Source of the DNA: Cheilinus undulatus
Taxonomy: Eukaryota; Chordata; Actinopteri; Labriformes; Labridae
NCBI RefSeq assembly: GCF_018320785.1
Contig: NC_054880.1
Coordinates: forward strand, 1,127,738-1,191,737
Length of the DNA: 64,000 bases
Direction: 5' to 3'
Positions 35,101 to 46,789 of the stretch are shown here, piece after piece. Position 1 is the stretch's first letter, and each line of letters opens with the position of its first letter. The notes under the pieces are model-generated. The model did not search any database. It was given only the letters and a program-made list of their open reading frames with translations, and was not told where the DNA came from. The translations under genes were made by a program, and so were the position numbers.

Positions 35101-38100
35101 GCTGTCTGTAAATATAGGGGACTTTATGTTTTGAGGAGCTGGTCTCTTAAATCTTTTTAAAGGTAGATTGAAGAGCAGGGAACATCAACTAAATTTGTTG
35201 TTGGGCCATCTTTTTCCTTGATGGATGCTTTTAAATAAACTAAAAGAAAAATTTAATCTGGTCTAGTTAAATTTCTTTTTAATTAGTTTAATTCTCTTTC
35301 AAATGTATGACTTTTTTAGCCTCTAAAAGTGAGATTGAGCCATATACCATTGTCAGCCACAAGGGGGCGATTGAGATATTTGTGCTGAGTTTCTCTGGGG
35401 CTGTTCTCCATTACTGAGTTCAGTGCTAATGTGCTGAGTTGGTGAAAAACTCCTGCAAGAAACAGGACTTAAGTTTTGATTCTAAGCTGGAAAATGCCTG
35501 AAGTAGACAGAAAACCAAAGTTTTAATCAAGAATTAACTGATAAGTTTGTGTTTATTATTCACTTTATTTGCTACTAAATGGATCAAATTTCAAACAAAC
35601 TTGGACATTTTTTGTCAATCTTAAATTATGGGTTTTTTTAAAAAGACCTGATATGCATCAACATATTTTTTCTTCTGAATATTTCCGAGTTTGATGAAGG
35701 TCTGGGGCCCAATGTGAAGATATGGGGGTCCTGATAGGCCCTCAAGAAGATGCATTATGTTGTAGATCAGTGGTGTCAAACTCAAGGCCCGTGGTACAGT
35801 CATACCTCGCCCGCCAGGTCATATCATATTTTTTATCATAATTGGCCCACTGGTTTGAGGTCTGCAGATTTCCTCCAGTTTAAAAATGTAAAACAATATT
35901 CTTTCCCTGGCATAAAAATAAGAAAGTAAAACTTTAAATAATTAGGTAAAAAGTCAGGAATATGGGAAAAGAAATTTCAGTTTTTATTCTTGATTATGCA
36001 TCTCACTGTTGTAATGCAAAGTTATGGTTTTGACTTTTTATGTCATATTTTGACCTTTTCAATTCACATTTTTGACTTTTAATCTTATTTTTTACCTTTA
36101 AGATCCTTATTTTCAAATTTTGAAGTACTATTTTGACATTTTAAATTGAAGATTCTGATTTTTTTCTTACATTTTAACATTTTGAGCTCCTTTGAAATTT
36201 TTTCATAATTTGGCCTTTTGTATCCTCAATTTTAAATTTTTTTTGTGATATTTTGACCTGTAAAACTCAAAAAAAAAAAATTTTCTCAGCTTTTGACATT
36301 TTTAACCAGTGATTTTGAAATTTATCCCATATTTTGGCCTTTAAAACTCATGATTTCAAATATTTATCTCATGTTTTGACCATTAAAAACCATAATGTAA
36401 ACTTTCTATCTTATGTATTTGCCTTTTAAAAAACATGATTTTGACTTTAAATGCCTTTGAGTGAACAAGTTTGAATTTTTAGCTCACATTTTGACCCTTT
36501 AAACTTACCACTTTTACTTTTTTAAATCTCAAAATAATTTATAATCAGTGCCATGGTTTGTTTCCCCCATAATTCATTGCTGTGAAAATGAGGACAGTTA
36601 ATGGTTAAATGTTGACCTTGTTCAGCCCTCAGGTTGGACCCAAATTCAGAATTAGGCCCTGCTGTGATTAAGTTAGACATCCCTGCTGTAGATGTTTGGA
36701 ATGATGACTGTACCTCTGTGATTGTAACTGCTCTGGTTTGTGTGTCTGTGCCAGGGTTGGAGATTGACTTTTTGTCTACCTACCTCTGTGGCTGAAGCAG
36801 TCAAAAATCCACATTTTATTGTTTTTTTTTAATCAGCCACTTATTGTAATGACCAATATAATATAATGAGGGAGGACATGATAGTCAAGGCTTGTAGTTT
36901 CCACACAAGGACGTTTCAATAAAGTGAAACGTTTTAACATCTTTTTCCTGTATTTTGAGTTTCAGACTTGTGAGAATTAAATATTTTGTCCAGCAATCTC
37001 ACCTCAGAATTCCAGCTTCATTTAACTATCTTGAACTTATGATGAGTGAAACATTGATTCAAAACATCTTTAGTAGGCTTTTGCTAACTAATTTTATTTT
37101 TATTTACCTGCCCAAGTGGCTGGACCCTGGTCTGAGCCGTTATTAAATGTGCTGCTGCCTGTCTTGGCTAAGACACTCTTGTACATGAGATTTATTTATT
37201 TATTTTTTTATCTCACCTTTGTGAAGGTGTCCAGACACTGAAAAAAACAATTTGCTTTCATTTAACAGAAATCTGAGCAGAACCAGGTCTGGATAAGATT
37301 TAGTGATAGGTTCTCATTCTCAGCACTTAGAAAGAGCGGGGCATTGATTTAGTCAAGGATCTTTTATATCAGCATGGTTTAGATGTCGACTTGGTAATGA
37401 GTTATAATTGTTTTAAACTCATGTGTCTGACCTGGGAATGCTAACGGCGCTGTTGTACTAAATTCAACACTTTTATTAAGTATAATATCCATTTATATCA
37501 TGGTTTTTTATGGTGTGCTGGTTTTATGTGATTGTTTTTAAAGCAGTGCTGTTTTCAGATGTACTATTCTATTTTTTCTATTCTATTTTATTCTATTCTA
37601 GTGGTCTGACTGATATTCTTGGTTTGATCTTTTTGTTCATAGCTGAAGCTAACCCAAAGGTGAGATGCAGAGGAGCCTTACCGGTTACTGATTTTAAAGC
37701 AGTGCTGTTTTCAGATGTACTATTCTATTCTATTCTATTCTGTTCTATTCTGTTCTATTCTATTCTGTTCTATTCTGTTCTATTCTATTCTGTTCTATTC
37801 TGTTCTATTCTATTCTATTCTGTTCTATTCTATTCTATTCTATTCTGTTCTATTCTATTCTATTCTATTCTATTCTAGTGGCCTGACTAACATTCTTGGT
37901 TTGATCTTTCTGTTCTTAGCTGTAGCTAACGTTGAAAAGAGAGGCTAAAGCTAACCTAAAGACCAAGGTGAGATGCAGAGGAGCCTTACCGGTTCAAAAG
38001 TCGACAGAGGGGTGACCAGAGCTCTGCATTCTTCATCACTGGCAGCAGAGCTGCTCAGGAACGAGCCAAGGATCAGGAAAAGAGCGCTGAGCCCCAGATT

Positions 38101-38103
38101 CAT
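32137..38103 (-). CDS. Gene C: type I lipocalin (PSTBP/A1AG-like), complete, 210 aa
   Basis: Exons: 38103-37990, 34771-34623, 34059-33995, 32617-32456, 32369-32265, 32174-32137. GT/AG borders, phases 0, 2, 1, 1, 1. The signal peptide [20 protein letters not shown] is followed by [12 protein letters not shown]. Exon 2 opens QLGRWNFVLGFIDS (G-x-W). Exon 3 has [16 protein letters not shown]. Exon 4 has SNFTCTYHPLPTCEDC and YRAFYLMG. Exon 5 has [18 protein letters not shown]. Exon 6 is YCEKQ followed by an Asp/Asn-rich acidic tail to TAG. It is the intact counterpart of gene B, sharing introns 2-5 and the promoter. Intron 1 carries a short hAT, a pentanucleotide array, and a duplicated copy of the exon 1/intron 1 junction. 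The family assignment is from motifs; the ligand is not inferable. Confidence 0.88.
32955..33190. repeat. Interspersed repeat R1 fragment in gene C intron 3
   Basis: CAGCCTGCCATTGGTTGTCA, AAGATGGTGGCTAAAGCTAA and CTGGAAAGTCACCAAATTTA, in the same order as at 19100 and 58435. Confidence 0.6.
35768..36685. mobile_element. Non-autonomous hAT element, 918 bp, in gene C intron 1
   Basis: The ends are CAGTGGTGTCAAACTCAAGG and, read from the right, CAGGGATGTCTAACTTAATC. The flanks TTGTAGAT (35760-35767) and CTGTAGAT (36686-36693) form an 8-bp duplication with one mismatch. The interior is AT-rich with a repeating TTTTGAC-TTTTAA-CTCAT theme. There is no coding capacity. Absent from gene B intron 1. 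Confidence 0.8.
35900..36540. repeat. Degenerate tandem repeat inside the hAT element
   Basis: A unit of about 45-60 bp built around ATTTTGACCTTTAAAACTCA and GATTTTGAAATTT recurs roughly ten times with heavy drift. Confidence 0.6.
37540..37990. repeat. Local duplication of the gene C exon 1/intron 1 junction
   Basis: The block CAGTGCTGTTTTCAGATGTA through AGAGGAGCCTTACCGGTT occurs twice, once ending at 37686 and again ending at the true splice donor (37980-37992). The distal copy therefore carries a duplicate of the donor sequence plus the last few exon bases. Confidence 0.8.
37721..37877. repeat. (TTCTA/TTCTG)n pentanucleotide microsatellite
   Basis: About 31 units of TATTC/TGTTC without interruption. 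Gene B has only a few units at the same place (26505-26521), so the array expanded in C after duplication. Confidence 0.95.
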
Positions 38104-38207
38104 GATGCTGCAGTGGTTTAGCTTCAGAGTCTGACAGGGAGAAAACAGCAGGCAGGTAGCTTTTCTCTCACAAAACTGAATGACTGCTCCTCACAGAGCC
38201 ACTCGAC

Positions 38208-38214
38208 TTTTATA
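38208..38214 (-). promoter_or_regulatory. TATA box of gene C
   Basis: TATAAAA on the minus strand, 105 bp upstream of the ATG. Confidence 0.78.
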
Positions 38215-38219
38215 GAAGT

Positions 38220-40690
38220 GGGGATGGCTTATACAGTTCCAAGTGTTGTCACGTTCTCTAACTATTTACCCAAGCACTTCTTTGGATCATGTTTTTTTCT
38301 TAGGATTGGTAGGCGTTGGCTTAATCCCCCCATCTCCCTCTTCAGGTTAAAGGAGATTTCGGGGGTTTCTGTGAAACATTTCAAAGAACTTGCTTGTGTA
38401 ACACATTTTTATGAACTTGTTTTTTTTTTTTTTTTTTACAAAGAAATAGTCTCACATATAGGTGTTATAGAGTTAAACCCATGACAAGCATGTAATAATC
38501 ATCCATCGAACTGTGCAGGGCAGACACATGCTTGCTAACATTGTTTGTCAGAATTGATCTGACCTTATTTCAGTTCATATTCATGGCCTGAATCCAACTG
38601 GGGTCATTTAACACATCAGACATACCCAGGAGATTAAAACACTGTTTTATTTGTACATTTTGGCAGCTATAAAGGCTACAGCCTCTCTTTCTGACTTGTC
38701 TTGTCTTTTGCTTTGCAGCCTTTTGTCCCAGCAGACAAACATCGACAAATTTTAACTCAGCCTTGGCTTCCCAGTACGCACAAAAACAGATAATTTAGTT
38801 CATTATAGAACTGCCGACTCATCAACACTGACCCATGGCCTTACCTCCACCTTTGCTAGTGTGATTTCCTCCATGGCATTGATGATGAGCGTTAAATTCT
38901 GAATGCATGCCACCATTCATATCAACAACAGAAAAGTACCTCCACAGCTTTCTTTTCAAAAATCTTTTGTGACTGTCTTTTCTCTGTTTCCCTTTTTTTC
39001 ACCTTTTCGCTCAGATTTATCTTCAATTAAGATTTGGTTAGCCATTAAGAGGCTCAGGTTGATTCTAATGAGCAACATTTGTTTTACTGGTAACACTTTA
39101 TTCTAGTAGTTGCGTAACATTGATATAGTATTAAGTTTAATTTTCTGGTTATTTCGCAAGAATAAGGTGGTAATTAGCTAGTAAGAAGTTGGCATTTCAC
39201 AAAGTAATAACTTGGAAATTTGGTAATATTAGGGCTGTCAAACGATTACTTTTTAAAATACGGATTAATCCCGCTCATCATGATTTTAGGTAGTTTGAGT
39301 GAACCTAATTTTAACAACCTCGGAGTAGACAGGCCATTTTTAAGCTATTGGTATGTGTACCTCATAGTACCTCTTAACATAAAGAGCTCATGATAATTTG
39401 GTGCTCAAGGCTTAAATCCATTCTACCTCCATGCATTAGCTTCAGATGGGCTTAAAGAGAGCAGAGATTAGATCGCTCTTTGACCTCAGACAAACTAGTC
39501 ATTACCTTCTGATTCACTGCCTCAGGATTTATTATTCATTCTCCACTTTTTTTCTTTTACAAATCATTTTTCTGTCTTTTTTTAACCCCTCCATGTCTAT
39601 GGGATCTGACATGATCCTTTCGGCCCAGAGCAGGGTAAGCAGGGTGAGCTGTGTTGCACCTTAACCTGGTCTCTCCTGTGGTTAAAAGGACATCTTAGGT
39701 TTTGTTTGAAGGATTTTTTGAGGACACTGTTTGGTTTGTACAACAAACATTTGCAGATTTGTTGAATTACCCTTGGTTGTCCACACATGCACACAAATAC
39801 TCAAAGTGCACACAGATATTTGCAGGACAGAGTACAATGTGAGGTAAGGTCATCTTAAGACATGTCTTTAAAAATATTCATCTGGAACTAATTTAAAGGA
39901 GTGAGAGACAATTCAGTTATGTGTAATAGTTACATAAAGTTTGATGAAAACACCTTTTTCAGCCTTTCGTTGTGTTAAATCAGCTAAATCCCAAACTCAC
40001 ACTCATAGACTCACTGACTTAAGGTAAGTACGAGTGCTTCTTCAGTTTCTTCAAGGATGGTGAAGCGTGGGTGCTGGTGTAGCTCAGTTGGAGGCTGGGG
40101 TCCCCAATGCTCTGGTCATGAGTTATTATCCATATTTCCTCTCTACAGCTGTCCTATCATAATCAAGGCAAAAATCCACCCCAAAATATTATCTTAGAGA
40201 ATGCTGAAGCTACTCTTTTTCCTAGTAGACCACAGATTGGATAAAGAACTCTCAAGCTAGCAGGGTCACCAGGTTTGGTAAGCTCTGAAGAAGGTTTGAA
40301 TTTATGTACAGATTGTGTCTGAAGTCCCCCAGCTCTGCTTTCAATATTATAAGTTTCTATCTTACAGCTTAATATTATGATTAAAAAGAAATATATGGGG
40401 TGCATACGTAATAATATTATTACTAATGATAATAATAATAATAATAATAACAATAAAATAATAGTGATAATTGTATTCATAAAGCACTTTTAAAGTGCTG
40501 TACACAGACATACATTGCCTGGTTTTTATGTACTCCTACTTGAGTAGAGATAATGTGTCCACCATCTTCACCTCTGACCAAGGCTGCCCATTAGGGGGGA
40601 TAAAGAGGTGAGCTTTCTGGGGCCCATTAGGTCAGGAAAACCACGGTCCATTGTAAAGTTAAGCTGTGATAGCCATATTCTACATTTAAC
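38220..40690. repeat. 5' flank of gene C, duplicate of the gene B flank
   Basis: Collinear with 26830-30040 (see that entry). It lacks most of the 27960-28800 sequence of the B copy and has its own insertion around 38420-38560. A (TAA)n run lies at 40430-40449. No gene is supported. Confidence 0.72.
40072..40190 (+). mobile_element. tRNA-derived SINE copy in C flank
   Basis: Orthologous in position to the SINE at 29510-29630: GGTGTAGCTCAGTTGGAGGC, then ATATTTCCTCTCTACAGCTG. Confidence 0.65.
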
Positions 40691-40695
40691 CTGAA

Positions 40696-42922
40696 TTAGG
40701 ACCCTATGATTTCTGCAATAACAGAATCGCGAACAGAATCGTGGAATTGGCCAATAAAAATGGAATCTATTATTTAATGTGGAAATCGCGGAAATTCAGT
40801 AAATTTGACTGAAATGCTGTGTTTTTAGAAAGAGGAACACATACCTGAGGAATATGTTCAGGGGGAATAAAGCGGGCACAACTTGTGCCTCACTTCACAA
40901 ACACTCACCCCGCTCCCTCCTAAACAAACACAGCATGTCAAAGCAGCTGCACGAAACACCGGCAAACATCCCGTAGCTCAACACGGGGCAGTACTGTGTG
41001 ACATAATGTTGCACTTTCAAGAAAACTCATCCATGCTTCGAGTTATTTTACCTCACCACACCACAGCGTCACGGAGATAGATGTGTGTCCTAGAGGACCT
41101 ACTCACCTCTCAAGGGCTTCAAACTCAAGATTTTATGAAGTCCCGTTGTCTAAATGATGTAACATTCGAGTATCAATTAGCCTAAAAATCCTTCCGTAGA
41201 TACTGTGGTTCCCTTTGGTTGCTTAACGAGCCAACACGTGTCCGTTTTTACGTAGCAGCCTGAAATGAGGCAGACGGACAGACAGTCATGTATGGAGGGA
41301 GATGAGGACAGAACCGTTACAGTCAGGAGTAGAACAACGCGGCATCAAACTGCATGGACTGTTACAGACTGTGAGAGTAAAGAACACTTTAGCTAACAGG
41401 TTTACTTTTAACCATTTAACTTTAACGTAACCTTCTCATTAAGTTACTATCACTGTGTGTTTGAGAGAACAGAAAGATTTCTTCATTTACATTATAAACA
41501 TCAGTTAGTATGTGATTATATGCATGAATGTGTCTTAAAATGCTGGAAATATCTGACTGTTACACTGGTTAGAATTATTTTACATCAGGGTTATCCAAAC
41601 AATGGCTCCTGGGCCAACTGTGGCCCTTTATATAATTAGTGAACATTTTATGCATTTTACATAAAAAAGATGCTCTTTTTTAAAGGTAAAATTAGTGGAA
41701 AGGTAGGGGTGTGCACTGGCAAGTAACTGGTGATACAATATGTATCCTGATACAGGGGTGCCAATGTCGATATAGTGCAATATGAGCAGGGCAATTTATT
41801 GCGATATTTATATATATTTATATATATATATGTATATGTGTGTGATATATGTAACAACTATGCAATTTTAAGTTAATATGGAATATAGCAGAATGAATCT
41901 ATTAACAAAAATGTATTAAAGTTATATGTATAGTATATAAATAAAAATTAAATAGTGTATAATAAAATACATGGTCCTGCATGTAATCTGAAGATGAGGA
42001 TTTTTCCCATTTGTTGCAGTAAATTTATGCTTGTGATTTTTATGAGAAAATTGGAAAATTAACTCAATATAGAGTAAATGTACTCAAATCTTTTATATTT
42101 CACTGTATATCAGCTTATATGTCTTTACGTAAGGAGAAGGTGCTTGTGGAGGGAGACTATGGGACACATGCTGATCCTCATGTCCAGCTTTAAGGACTGA
42201 TGGACTGTGTCGTGAGGAGGACATGACTTGACGGGCCAGTGTTTTGATTGTATTGTAACTGTACCCATCTGTCATAACCAACGTTCATCCTCCGGTGCAG
42301 GTCCTTACATTTGTAAGGTAAAACAAAGTATTGACTGTATTTATGGTTGCATGAGTAAAAAGCCAGCAGTAGCTTCAGCAGGCTTCTTTCACGTTAGCTG
42401 TTAGCTGCTAAGCTATTGCTATGTTGTCAGGTCCGTTGTGTTGTCTGAGTATTTCACTCTGGCGTGGCGTATCTTTCAACAACTTGGCTCCTGTCTAAGT
42501 TTGTATTGTCTTTAATCTTTTGGGAGCCAAAATTAGTCCACATATTCGCTATGAATGCAGCAGAAGCTGCACTGCTGTGTAGGCACGAGCAACCGGCTCG
42601 CTCAAACCGGAAGTCTCACGTGATCTCGTTGTCTAAGCAGAGGAGGAGGGGAGAGTCAACTATCTGCTGCCAGCTGGCGGTCAGAGGTGGAAATTACACC
42701 ACAAACTAGCGCACCAACAAAGTCAGTTATTAATTTAAAAATATCTGTACTGCATTTTAAAATACTGATACAGTATTATGCCACAAAATATTGCGAAATA
42801 TCAGAGTATCGATATTTTCTTATACTCCTATGAAAAGGTTAAAAAATGGAATTCCAAAAAATCAAAACGGAAAAAATGAAATTTGGCAAAAAACAAAACA
42901 GATTTCATAGGACCCTACCGAA
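40696..42922. mobile_element. TIR element of about 2.2 kb with a second element nested inside
   Basis: The left end TAGGACCCTATGATTTCTGC matches the right end read inward, TAGGGTCCTATGAAATCTG. I did not find a clear target duplication or a transposase. The inner element is at about 41702-42833. Confidence 0.55.
41702..42833. mobile_element. Nested hAT-like TIR element
   Basis: The left end has TAGGGGTGTGCACTGG, then GATACAATATGTATCCTGAT and GAGCAGGGCAATTTATTGCG. The right end, read inward, has ATAGGAGTATAAGAAAATAT with GATACTCTGATATTTCGCAA. The ends are only roughly inverted. No transposase is recognised. Confidence 0.5.
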
Positions 42923-42929
42923 TAATAAC

Positions 42930-43770
42930 CACACCTGTCAAAGAAGAAAAAAACAAAACTTTAATTTTTTTAAATGATGTAGTAAAATATAACATTTTCA
43001 AAATGTACACCTGTTTTCTTAAAAGATTATTATTAGTGATATTAATAATGTGGATGGGCACGCTGAGTTGAATATTCTGGAAAGTAATGCCAGACTTCTG
43101 AGCAAAGCCATGATGTGTCAGGAAACCAGAGAACAAATGAGAAGGAATTTAAATAACTTTAAGGGAAAATTAAATAATTGCAGTATAATGGCTAAAATTG
43201 GCAAGAAAAAGGGCTAAAGTGGCAAAAATGATGAAAAGTGGTAAAAGATTGGCAAAAATAAAAAAAAAACTGGTGATTGTGTGACACTCTGACAGGTGAT
43301 TTAAGGCAGGATGGGTACTTTTGATTGTGGTGTAACATCAGTGTGTTTTTTTCCTCAACAGTCCATCTTCACAGCTACATTTTTTAGTTAAATTGTAGCT
43401 GATAAAATTAACCAGTGTGTGAAGTTATTGGCTCACAGGTGTTGTGAGTGGACAGTCTTCCCTGAACAGTGTTCCTGTAGATGAGTGAAAAAACCTCACT
43501 TGTCATCACACATAGGACCCTTGGCCTAAACGAGCCCCCGTTGATGGGCGTCCAAACCCCAGATTTAGGATATTCTCTGATTTAGCCATCACATAAGATG
43601 ATGCCTGTGACTACCTTTTCAATCTGAGCCTTCGGGGTTGAAAATGGAGTTTTTGACATTTTTTTATGAAATTACATAATTAACCACTAGATGGCAGCAG
43701 AGCTAATGTAGTGGTCTAAATAGAGCCCCTCTGTTGTATTTTGTTTTATTATTGCATAGAAACAAATATA
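42930..43770. other. Intergenic spacer, nothing recognised
   Basis: AT-rich sequence with short repeats of GGCAAAAAT and GGCTAAA around 43185-43260. No gene or clear element. Confidence 0.5.
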
Positions 43771-44275
43771 TACAGTGCTTAACAAATTTATTAGACCACC
43801 CTAACCCTAACCAAAGTGAGGTTGATGCCACAGCTGCCCTAAATTAACAGCACTGGTAATTACCAAATCATTTTTTATGTTTCTGCAATGGTTAATACAC
43901 CAATATGAAGAAGCTCTTGAACCCAAATGATATTTTAATGCTAAAATATAATTATTATTGTTATCCATGCATTTTCAAATTTACTGATTTACAAAAAACT
44001 GAAAAAATAGTAAAGCACATTAATATTTCTTGATTAATATTATATATCAAATTATAGTTTTAGTGGTTGAATGTTATGCTTGATTCATTTCTGACTTCTC
44101 AGAGAAGCCCAGTGAGCCGGCTCAAATTTGGGTATAAAAGGTGAATTCAGTTTGAAATTCCTCATTCCTGTTCAACATGGTAAAACGTGGAGAGCTGACT
44201 CAAAATGAAGGAGTCCGCATTAAAGCACTTCATGATGCTGGATGGTCTCTGAGACAAATATGACAGGTGGTCTGA
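43771..44275 (+). mobile_element. Tc1/mariner-like element, 5' fragment
   Basis: The end TACAGTGCTTAACAAATTTA is a Tc1-type terminus beginning after TA. At 44177 an ATG opens MVKRGELTQNEG...IKALHDAGWSLRQI, an N-terminal helix-turn-helix of a Tc1/IS630 transposase, then a TGA at 44261. The catalytic DDE domain is missing. A stretch of about 40 bp of the same sequence (TTTTAGTGGTTGAATGTTAT) also occurs in gene D intron 1 at 49371. Confidence 0.75.
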
Positions 44276-44559
44276 TGAATATGTTAAGCATTTGAGTTTA
44301 GTGAGGTAAAGGTGAGCTGTGAATGTGCTTGAGAAATTATTTGGATGTTTGAGTGTTTGTGTCCAAAGTCGCCTCCCTCCCATGGCAACAGGAATTATTC
44401 CTTCTACATCCGCCACCACCTGCAGCTAGTCTTGTTCAAAATGAAGTTGTGTTTATTCGTAACTTTATTTAAACAAGTTGATGTGAATATAATAGTTCCA
44501 TTTGGACTGAAGTTGACAACAAGATTTAAGCTTTGAAAGGGAAAAAAAGTATTATTTTG

Positions 44560-44745
44560 TATGATTCTTAAGGTGCTTTTTTCTCCAGGAACCCACTGGG
44601 TGAGTTGTTGATATAAACCTGTTCAAAAAATCTTAAAGCAACAAAATAAATGTTGTTATAGTTTATTGACATACACAAGGATCTAATAACCTCACCTCAA
44701 ACACTCCACTCCTCAATTTATATTTTGAAAATATTATATATACTA

Positions 44746-44813
<68 letters not shown>

Positions 44814-45360
44814 AGATTGGCATTATGAAAAACAGACAAAAAATATAAAATAAAAATAATAAATAAAAACAAATTATAAAGATAATTATAAGATTTCAGG
44901 TTTGAAAGTGGAAAATATAATCATTTATTTGATTTTTACAGCACCTTTTCTGCAGGGACCCATTTGGGTCCTGAAGGTCCTGGGTGAGTATTTTTTTTTT
45001 TGTTTGTTTTTTTTTATTAAAACCTTTACTGCTCAAAAAATAATAAAGCAACAAAATCAATGTCATTATAATTTATTGACATATACATGGTTCTAATAAA
45101 TTCACCTCAAACATTCCACTCTGCAGTTCATATTTTACATTTTCTGGTTTTCTAGTTATGGCAGGTGGTGCTATTATGGCAAAAATGGCATGAAAATTTA
45201 AAAAGTATTTTAAAAATGCATTAAAAAAATATATTTTGTAATTTGTGCCAAAGCTGATTAAATGATTCACATTTTGAAAGTGGAGAAAATATTCATTCAT
45301 ATAACTTTTATAGCACTTTTTCTGGAGGGACCCGTTTGGGTCCCGTGGGTCCTAAGTGTG
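44560..45360. repeat. Tandem repeat with a unit of about 370-400 bp
   Basis: Repeated marks in order: GGGACCCATTTGGGTCC-like motif (44587, 44952, 45325), CAAAAAATNNTAAAGCAACAAAAT, TTTATTGACATA, and CACCTCAAACATTCCACTC (about 44690 and 45102). Just over two units are present; one is enlarged by a (TA)n run. Confidence 0.7.
44752..44809. repeat. (TA)n microsatellite
   Basis: About 29 TA dinucleotides without interruption. Confidence 0.95.
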
Positions 45361-46560
45361 CGTTCTTGTGATGGGCACGTGATTCTCTGGATGCTATTCT
45401 GAACACAACACCTGCACCAAGTTATGAACATGAATAATAAAAACAGTCTGCTCATGGCTGTTTTATCATAATCCATTCTTTAATCCCAACATAAATGTCA
45501 AAAATCCAAATCAATACTCATTTCTTGTTTATTTGATTTCATTTTGGAAACAAAAATAAGAAATTGGTCTCTTTTTTTCCCTCATATGATTTTACTTCAG
45601 AAAGAAATAAATGACAAAAGAGACGTTTTTTATTTGTTTGATGAATCAGATATCAACCGAACAAATGATACACCAATTTTCGCTGCTTTCCTTTTTAACT
45701 TTCCCAGACATGAACTGAGCAACTTCTGAACTGACTGAGCTGTCACTCAAAAACTCGTTGACCAATAGGGATACACCCCAGAGGAGCCCGCCCACACGTG
45801 ACGTTTGTGTCAGAAGGAAAGCAAAAACCTAAGAAACTCAAAAAAGGATCAGGCAGCTGCAGAGCAAAAGTCTGATCAGTGCCAGAGAAAAAACAAGAAC
45901 TTTAAACAAAAAAAATCAACTTTTAAAGACCAATAGTTTGTTTGCAAGTTTTAAATTCTATTTCTGATGTGAACTTTTTTAGTCCATAGTTGGGGACCCT
46001 GAACCTTCTACAGGGGTCATTTTGAAATGAAATACATCAATCTTGTGCATTTTTAGAGCAAAATGAAGAGGCTTTATTTATGGAAATGTTCTCTTGAAAC
46101 ACTTTTTCTCTCATCGTAATGAAATCAGAGGTGTATTGATTTTTATTTGAATAGCTGATCAGGTTTCAGTTTTCTTCTTCTCTGAACAGAGGATAAAGAT
46201 TTTACATGAAATGTCTTTTTTGCCTTTTTACTGTAAAAAACTGTTATTAACATAAAAAGATGACCTTCTCCTGCCTTTAACTGATTTTTGTTTTCTCATT
46301 CATAATAAAAAATCCACCGTCTTTAAATGTTTGATTATTTTTGTTTCCAAACTGCATCAGGTCACATGACCACCTCTGAGTCTGGCTGAGATTCAAAACT
46401 AATCTTTCATTTCCTCTATTAGTATTTACTTTTATTCCATGTTTGTTATCCTCAGTGAAACTAAATTTACTAAAATGCTGAGTTAATTTACTTTCTGTTA
46501 CATTCTAATGGGTCATTATTAGCACAGATGGTACATTTAGAGAGCTTTTAGTTAAAATGG
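45360..46560. other. Intergenic spacer, no gene found
   Basis: AT-rich sequence. The reading frames present have no recognisable motif. Confidence 0.45.
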
Positions 46561-46567
46561 TCCACAG

Positions 46568-46783
46568 AAACAGTGTTGGCTCAAATGTACACACTATCAA
46601 ACATTTTTGAAGTGTTTTACCTTTTACCCAGAAAGCCTCTGTGTTTTTTTGTCACTATTTTACAATGCAAGACCACGTAGCCAAAGCCTGCATTGCAAAA
46701 TAGTGACAAAAACACAGAGGATCTCTGGGTATGAAATAAAATGCTTCAAACAATAGTGTGTGCGTTTGAACCAACATTGTTTT
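46568..46783. mobile_element. Hairpin MITE, near-perfect palindrome of about 216 bp
   Basis: The left arm AAACAGTGTTGGCTCAAATG ... CTCTGTGTTTTTTTGTCACTATTTTACAATGC is mirrored by the right arm as its reverse complement, with a centre of about 15 bp near 46675. Typical of a fold-back MITE. No coding capacity. Confidence 0.8.
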
Positions 46784-46789
46784 GCAGCC

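Noticed and set aside
37510..37948. Long plus-strand frames of Leu-Phe-Tyr-Ser repeats
   Set aside because: Translation of the pentanucleotide microsatellite.
18353..38103. B and C as a two-domain fused protein like pufferfish PSTBP
   Set aside because: Each has its own promoter, signal peptide, stop and poly(A) signal.
43798..43812. Telomere-like CCCTAACCCTAACC, also AACCCTAACCC at 28330
   Set aside because: Only about two units at each site, too short to call interstitial telomere.
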